This document shows, piece after piece, positions 7,093 through 10,175 of a stretch of 10,175 nucleotides of DNA (the first letter of the stretch is position 1; every line of letters begins with the position of its first letter). The stretch covers positions 1 to 10,175 of the forward strand of contig JALXCH010000638.1 of assembly GCA_026991005.1 (NCBI GenBank). The letters run 5' to 3'. Origin of the DNA: Calditrichia bacterium. GTDB taxonomy: Bacteria > Calditrichota > Calditrichia > RBG-13-44-9. The notes under the pieces were generated by a model. It was not told where the DNA came from. It saw only the letters and a list, made by a program, of their open reading frames with translations, and did no database searches. Made by a program: the position numbers and the translations under genes.

Positions 7093-8772
7093 ATGAATAA
7101 TGCAAGAATTCCTGGTCATCTGGCAGTATTGGTTGTATTTTTGCTTATCGGCGCCCATTTGATGGCGGGCACCTATAGTGGCGGTTCGGGCACCAGCAGC
7201 GATCCTTATTTAATTAGTAACCTGAATGATTTACAGGAATTGCAAAACACTACTTCCGATTGGGATAAGTACTTCACTCAAACCGCTGATATCGATGCTT
7301 CTGCAACTTCAGGCTGGGATGGGGGGAATGGCTTCTCTCCCATTGGGAATTACGATAATAAATTTACGGGTTCCTATGATGGAGGAGGGCATACAATCAG
7401 TGGTCTTACTATTAGTAGAACGAACATTTACTATGTTGGTATGTTTGGCTTTATAGGCAATAGCGGGACCGTTCAAAATTTAGGTCTAACCAGTGTGGAC
7501 ATACTGGGTGATCAGCAAGTTGGCGGGCTGGCAGGGAATAATTCTGGTAGCATAAGTCATTGTTACAGCACCGGGAATGTTAATGGCGCCTATGATGTCG
7601 GTGGATTGGTAGGGTTTAACTACGGCAGCATAAGTAACAGTTACAGCACAGCGGATACTTATGGTGATCATTATGGTGTCGGAGGGTTACTGGGAAAAAA
7701 TAGCACCAACGGTAGTGTTATTAATTGTTACAGCAGAGGAAGTACCCGCGGAGATTACTATGTTGGTGGGTTGGTCGGAGACAATTACGGTTCCGGTACT
7801 GTTATTGATAAAAGTTTTAGTACTGGGAATGTGAGCTGTATTAGTAGTAATTACAGTGACCATTACATAGGTGGCCTGGTGGGACGCAATGTGAGCGGTA
7901 CTGTGTCTAACTCTTTCTGGGATAAAGAAACATCTAGTATGGAATATAGCGAGGGTGGCACAGGCAAGACCACGAGCGAAATGAAAACGCTGGCTACTTT
8001 CACTGATCTCAGTACCTCCGGATTAGACGAAGCCTGGGACTTCGTGACCAATCCCAACGATGATACCGGCAACGACGATTATTGGGATATGGACAATTCC
8101 AGTGCGATAAACGATGGCTACCCCTATTTAAGCTGGCAGGATGGCGATGACCAGTCCCTGCCGGTTCAATTATCCAGTTTTACGGCCAGCGTGGGGGACA
8201 ACAACGCCATCATTCTTCGGTGGAGAACCGAAAGTGAAATCGATAATCTGGGCTTTATTCTGGAGCGAGCAGAAAATGATCCCACTTCGTGGCAAATGAT
8301 TGCTTCCTACCGAACCAACCCGGCTTTAAGGGGTCAGGGGAACACTTCTGCCGCATCCCAATATTCTTTTACCGATGCCAATGTGGAATCGGATAAATTA
8401 TATTATTACCGGCTCTCCAGCGTCGACTTTGAAGGTCAGCAAGAAATCTGTGCCACCGTGTATATTCAATTTACCGAACCATCCCAACTACCCGGAGGGG
8501 TGGAACTGGAAGCGACCTATCCCAACCCGTTTAATCCTCGCACTTGTATTTCCTACCAACTGCCTCAGCAAATGCAAGTGGAGGTTCAAATATTTGACAT
8601 TCTGGGCCATTTCGTGAAAACTCTGTTTAAAGGGGAGCAAGCAGCGGGAAACTATCGTCTTTTCTGGGATGCCACAAATGCACAGGGGCAGAAAGTACCA
8701 ACCGGCAGCTATGTCATTCGCCTGCACACCCCAAATTCCACTCAGGTTCAAAAGATTACATTTTTGAAGTAA
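7093..8772 (+). CDS. Secreted GLUG-repeat protein with FlgD-like C-terminal sorting-type tail
   Basis: This exported surface protein has 559 residues. A signal peptide covers residues 1 to about 25 (hydrophobic HLAVLVVFLLIGAHLMA, likely cut before GTYSGG). About six GLUG repeats follow (roughly 115-281), each of the form VGGLVGxNxGxISNSYSTG, which build a beta-helix-like stalk found in adhesins and other surface proteins. The helix closes with the usual EGGTGKTTSEM and YPYLSWQ segments. Residues 355-460 resemble an FnIII-like module (LPVQLSSFTASV, RTESEIDNLGFILERAE). The tail (about 475-559) is a FlgD/T9SS-type sorting domain: ATYPNPFNPRTCISYQLP, IFDILGHFVKTL, GNYRLFWDATNAQGQKVPTG, SYVIRLHT. 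The start at 7093 is chosen because GGAGAGG (7083-7089) sits just upstream; the ATG at 7081 overlaps that site and has none of its own. It stands alone. Exact function, such as adhesion or glycan binding, cannot be read from sequence. Confidence 0.93.
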   Translation: MNNARIPGHLAVLVVFLLIGAHLMAGTYSGGSGTSSDPYLISNLNDLQELQNTTSDWDKYFTQTADIDASATSGWDGGNGFSPIGNYDNKFTGSYDGGGHTISGLTISRTNIYYVGMFGFIGNSGTVQNLGLTSVDILGDQQVGGLAGNNSGSISHCYSTGNVNGAYDVGGLVGFNYGSISNSYSTADTYGDHYGVGGLLGKNSTNGSVINCYSRGSTRGDYYVGGLVGDNYGSGTVIDKSFSTGNVSCISSNYSDHYIGGLVGRNVSGTVSNSFWDKETSSMEYSEGGTGKTTSEMKTLATFTDLSTSGLDEAWDFVTNPNDDTGNDDYWDMDNSSAINDGYPYLSWQDGDDQSLPVQLSSFTASVGDNNAIILRWRTESEIDNLGFILERAENDPTSWQMIASYRTNPALRGQGNTSAASQYSFTDANVESDKLYYYRLSSVDFEGQQEICATVYIQFTEPSQLPGGVELEATYPNPFNPRTCISYQLPQQMQVEVQIFDILGHFVKTLFKGEQAAGNYRLFWDATNAQGQKVPTGSYVIRLHTPNSTQVQKITFLK

Positions 8773-8838
8773 TGTGGACAGCGGAAATGGTTGGCTGTTG
8801 TTAAAAAATCTGATTCATTCCATTCTGCTAAAATTTTC

Positions 8839-8874
8839 TGCACAGCATTCTGTGAATTCGCAGAATGCTGTGCA
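8839..8874. repeat. Perfect 14-bp inverted repeat with EcoRI-site loop
   Basis: TGCACAGCATTCTG (8839-8852) is followed by an 8-nt centre TGAATTCG and its exact reverse complement CAGAATGCTGTGCA (8861-8874). A T-G and a G-C pair can extend the stem to 16. It begins 66 nt after the secreted-protein stop and could end its transcript. No T-run follows directly (the nearest is near 8893), so it is equally likely a palindromic repeat or a transcript-stabilising hairpin. Confidence 0.75.
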
Positions 8875-8926
8875 AAACAGAGCAGGTGAAAAATTTTTTA
8901 AATACTTTAATTTTAGGGAGATAACG

Positions 8927-9008
8927 GAGATTTCTCTTAAGAGATTTCTGGTCCTTTTTGCACAGGAGATTCTTCGCTCCGCTGGCGCTCCGCTCTGAAT
9001 GACAGGGG
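8927..9008. repeat. Dispersed repeat of the 'GAGATTCTTCGCTCCGCT...GAATGACAG' type
   Basis: GGAGATTTCTCTTAAGAGATTTCTGG contains the 12-bp palindrome TCTCTTAAGAGA (8933-8944) and a direct AGATTTCT pair. A spacer CTTTTTGCACA follows, then GGAGATTCTTCGCTCC with GCTCCGCT doubled (8976-8983, 8987-8994), then CTGAATGACAGG. Phrases like 'GAGATTCTTCGC(T)...CTCAGAATGACA' are familiar to me as interspersed repeats in several bacterial phyla. No coding frame is supported. Confidence 0.6.
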
Positions 9009-9360
9009 GGCGGCAATCGTTGTGAAATCTTACGGATAGGAACAGGGGTTTATTTTGTTTGAATACCTGGTAAAATGAAGCTGAACCGGACGAATCTTCA
9101 CCCATTCCATCGAAAAATGAGTTAAATTTTTACCCGGTAAATTTTATTTGGGTTGGTTTTTAATCCAGCTCAATTAATCCGGATTTCCCGGGAAAATTAA
9201 CGACAATTGGTACCTAAAATAGTTATTGAAATTTTTTCAAAAAAACCGTAATATCTCCTCAGTGTATCAAAAATGTTGGGAAATCGATGTTTCCTCACAA
9301 CAATTTTTACCACTCTGGTGCAATGGGTATGGAGAGGGGAACGACAGTCCTGGGAACTAT

Positions 9361-9400
9361 GGTTAATAGCTCTATGGTAAAAGAAAAAGGAGGTTTTTCC
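9361..9400 (+). repeat. Dispersed motif copy 2 (GGTTAATAGCTCTATG...AAGGAGGTTTTTCC)
   Basis: This is the partner of the copy at 6359-6389. GGTTAAT, AGCTCTATG (9368-9376), a spacer GTAAAAGAAA, then AAGGAGGTTTTTCC (9387-9400). The AAGGAGG here is not a ribosome site, since no start codon with an open frame follows at a suitable distance. The lipoprotein ATG is 89 nt downstream. Confidence 0.6.
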
Positions 9401-9450
9401 CGGCAATTTTTACCTGAGGTGTGATGATTAAAAGTATAAATCGTTTTTAA

Positions 9451-9458
9451 TATATTTG
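9451..9458 (+). promoter_or_regulatory. Candidate -7/-10 promoter box for the lipoprotein gene
   Basis: TATATTTG matches the Bacteroidota-type TAnnTTTG box exactly and also contains a sigma-70-like TATATT. It lies 31 nt before ATG 9490. No TTTG or TTGACA-like -35 box stands at the right distance, so the call is tentative. Confidence 0.4.
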
Positions 9459-9489
9459 TAAAGTTGGGTTATATTCAGAGGACTTTGTC

Positions 9490-10071
9490 ATGAAGGTTAA
9501 ATATTCTTTTTTAATTTTTCTCTTCGTTCTCCTTTTCAACCTGTTGAGTTGCCATAAAAACAATTCGCCCCTGGAAAATGATAATGAAAAATTGCCTCCG
9601 TCAGGTGTCAATTTAATATTGAATCCCTCCTTTGAATTCAACGGAGAACAGTCTCTGAAATATTGGCACGTAGAGGATTGGCCTGAAATCTATTTTTCCA
9701 ACGATACTCCTCCCGGGGGAGGCAATTGGTCTATCTTTTTGCATGCACAATGGGCTGGTCCCCTTCCCACATCCCCTTCATATTATGTACCGCTTTCGCC
9801 CGGAAGACATATTGTAAAATTCTCCTTTTATGGGAAGTCAAAAACAATACCCGGAGCAGCATATTTAATTTTGAAAACCGGGAAGACGCGTGAAGAAATC
9901 ACTCTAAATATGGTAACAGACAGTATCTGGACTGAATACACCTCCATCGATACTCTGGATATTCAGGAAGGGGATAGTCTTTTTGTCTTGCTGCATGGCG
10001 GCAATACGGAAGTTGCGGATGGAATCACTTATTTCGATCTGGTGGACTTAGAGCTCATGGTAAGTGACTAA
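9490..10071 (+). CDS. Lipoprotein with a carbohydrate-binding-module-like beta-sandwich domain
   Basis: This protein of 193 residues has a lipoprotein signal: basic MKVK, a hydrophobic stretch FLIFLFVLLFN, then lipobox LLSC with the lipidated cysteine at C21. It should be anchored in an outer or inner membrane. After a short linker (CHKNNSPLEN...), the mature part begins GVNLILNPSFEF (39-50) and ends GITYFDLVDLELMVSD. This NxLxNPSFE...W start and FDxVxLE end are typical of CBM4/9-like jelly-roll modules, which bind glycans or serve as surface domains. GAGGA (9478-9482) lies 7 nt before the ATG. No catalytic domain is present, so binding or a structural role is likely. It is a single gene with no operon partner inside the window. 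The CBM-like reading comes from edge motifs and is moderate; the lipoprotein call is strong. Confidence 0.88.
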   Translation: MKVKYSFLIFLFVLLFNLLSCHKNNSPLENDNEKLPPSGVNLILNPSFEFNGEQSLKYWHVEDWPEIYFSNDTPPGGGNWSIFLHAQWAGPLPTSPSYYVPLSPGRHIVKFSFYGKSKTIPGAAYLILKTGKTREEITLNMVTDSIWTEYTSIDTLDIQEGDSLFVLLHGGNTEVADGITYFDLVDLELMVSD

Positions 10072-10156
10072 TTTTATTCCAAAAGTGCCTGAGTATACAC
10101 AAACCCAAATTTTGCCGTCGGTTTGGATTTTAAGTAATCTATAATATTGTTCTGGA

Positions 10157-10175
10157 ATGAAATATCTTTTTTTAC
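10157..10175 (+). CDS. Possible start of a further exported protein (cut by the window end)
   Basis: ATG at 10157 opens MKYLFL, a basic then hydrophobic beginning like a signal peptide, before the window ends. TATAAT stands at 10140-10145, but it is too near the ATG for a normal leader with ribosome site, and only a weak CTGGA precedes the start. A weak stem CAAACC/GGTTTG (10100-10105 with 10120-10125) lies between this and the lipoprotein gene and may be a poor terminator. Confidence 0.25.

Larger units (their letters stand above)
9009..9489. other. AT-rich spacer upstream of the lipoprotein gene
   Basis: No gene is seen in these 480 nt. They hold two symmetric motifs, TTTACCCGGTAAA (9129-9141) and TTTCCCGGGAAA (9184-9195). 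AATTTTTACC occurs three times (9125-9134, 9302-9311, 9405-9414). An imperfect hairpin lies at 9274-9302 (TGTTG-GGAAA with TTTCC-tca-CAACA). The second copy of the 6359 motif and a likely promoter lie near the right end. The frames predicted here are low-complexity and lack ribosome sites. Confidence 0.5.

Noticed and set aside
8815..9105. Overlapping frames on both strands in the spacer after the secreted protein
   Set aside because: They run through the palindrome and the dispersed repeat; no ribosome sites and no protein-like features.

Overview
The window suggests a bacterium of the FCB group (Calditrichota/KSB1-like or a related phylum). The main clue is the 559-residue secreted protein at 7093-8772. 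It carries GLUG repeats, an FnIII-like segment and a C-terminal 'YPNPFNP...SGxY'-style FlgD-like tail, an architecture common in Calditrichota, Ignavibacteria, Marinimicrobia and Bacteroidota. The phylum is inferred from family habits; no rRNA or tRNA gene is present to confirm it. Genes are compact, and the intergenic stretches are long, AT-rich and full of dispersed repeats.

Layout. Positions 1-107 hold the 3' end of a plus-strand gene that enters from the left. Positions 108-657 are a repeat-rich spacer with two blocks of degenerate ATTCGTG repeats, a CAAA-rich stretch and a short hairpin-rich segment between them. From 658 to 6248 every gene is on the minus strand, in three units. In transcription order these are: (i) 6248-4406, an HDAC-family deacylase (closest by motif to class IV/HDAC11) followed after 7 nt by a GNAT-like protein; (ii) 4150-2153, two branched-chain-aminotransferase-family enzymes 30 nt apart, ending at a good intrinsic terminator; (iii) 1986-658, a major facilitator transporter resembling eukaryotic MFSD1. 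From 6249 rightwards the reading direction changes. An AT-rich spacer of about 840 nt with a possibly structured leader precedes the GLUG/FlgD-tail secreted protein. A spacer of about 720 nt follows, containing a 14-bp perfect inverted repeat, a dispersed repeat and a second copy of a motif also found at 6359. A small lipoprotein with a carbohydrate-binding-module-like fold lies at 9490-10071, and the first codons of another possible gene sit at the right edge.

How the genes may work together. The deacylase/GNAT pair resembles in logic the acuA/acuC arrangement of Bacillus (acetyltransferase plus HDAC-like deacetylase controlling an acyl-CoA enzyme), though the GNAT assignment rests on a motif reading only. 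The two aminotransferases interconvert branched-chain amino acids and 2-oxo acids. The MFSD1-like carrier may move dipeptides or another small solute, which would fit amino-acid or peptide use, but the terminator separates it from the aminotransferase unit and the link is inference. The two right-hand genes are cell-surface proteins. I see no clear defence system, mobile-element gene, CRISPR array or known riboswitch.
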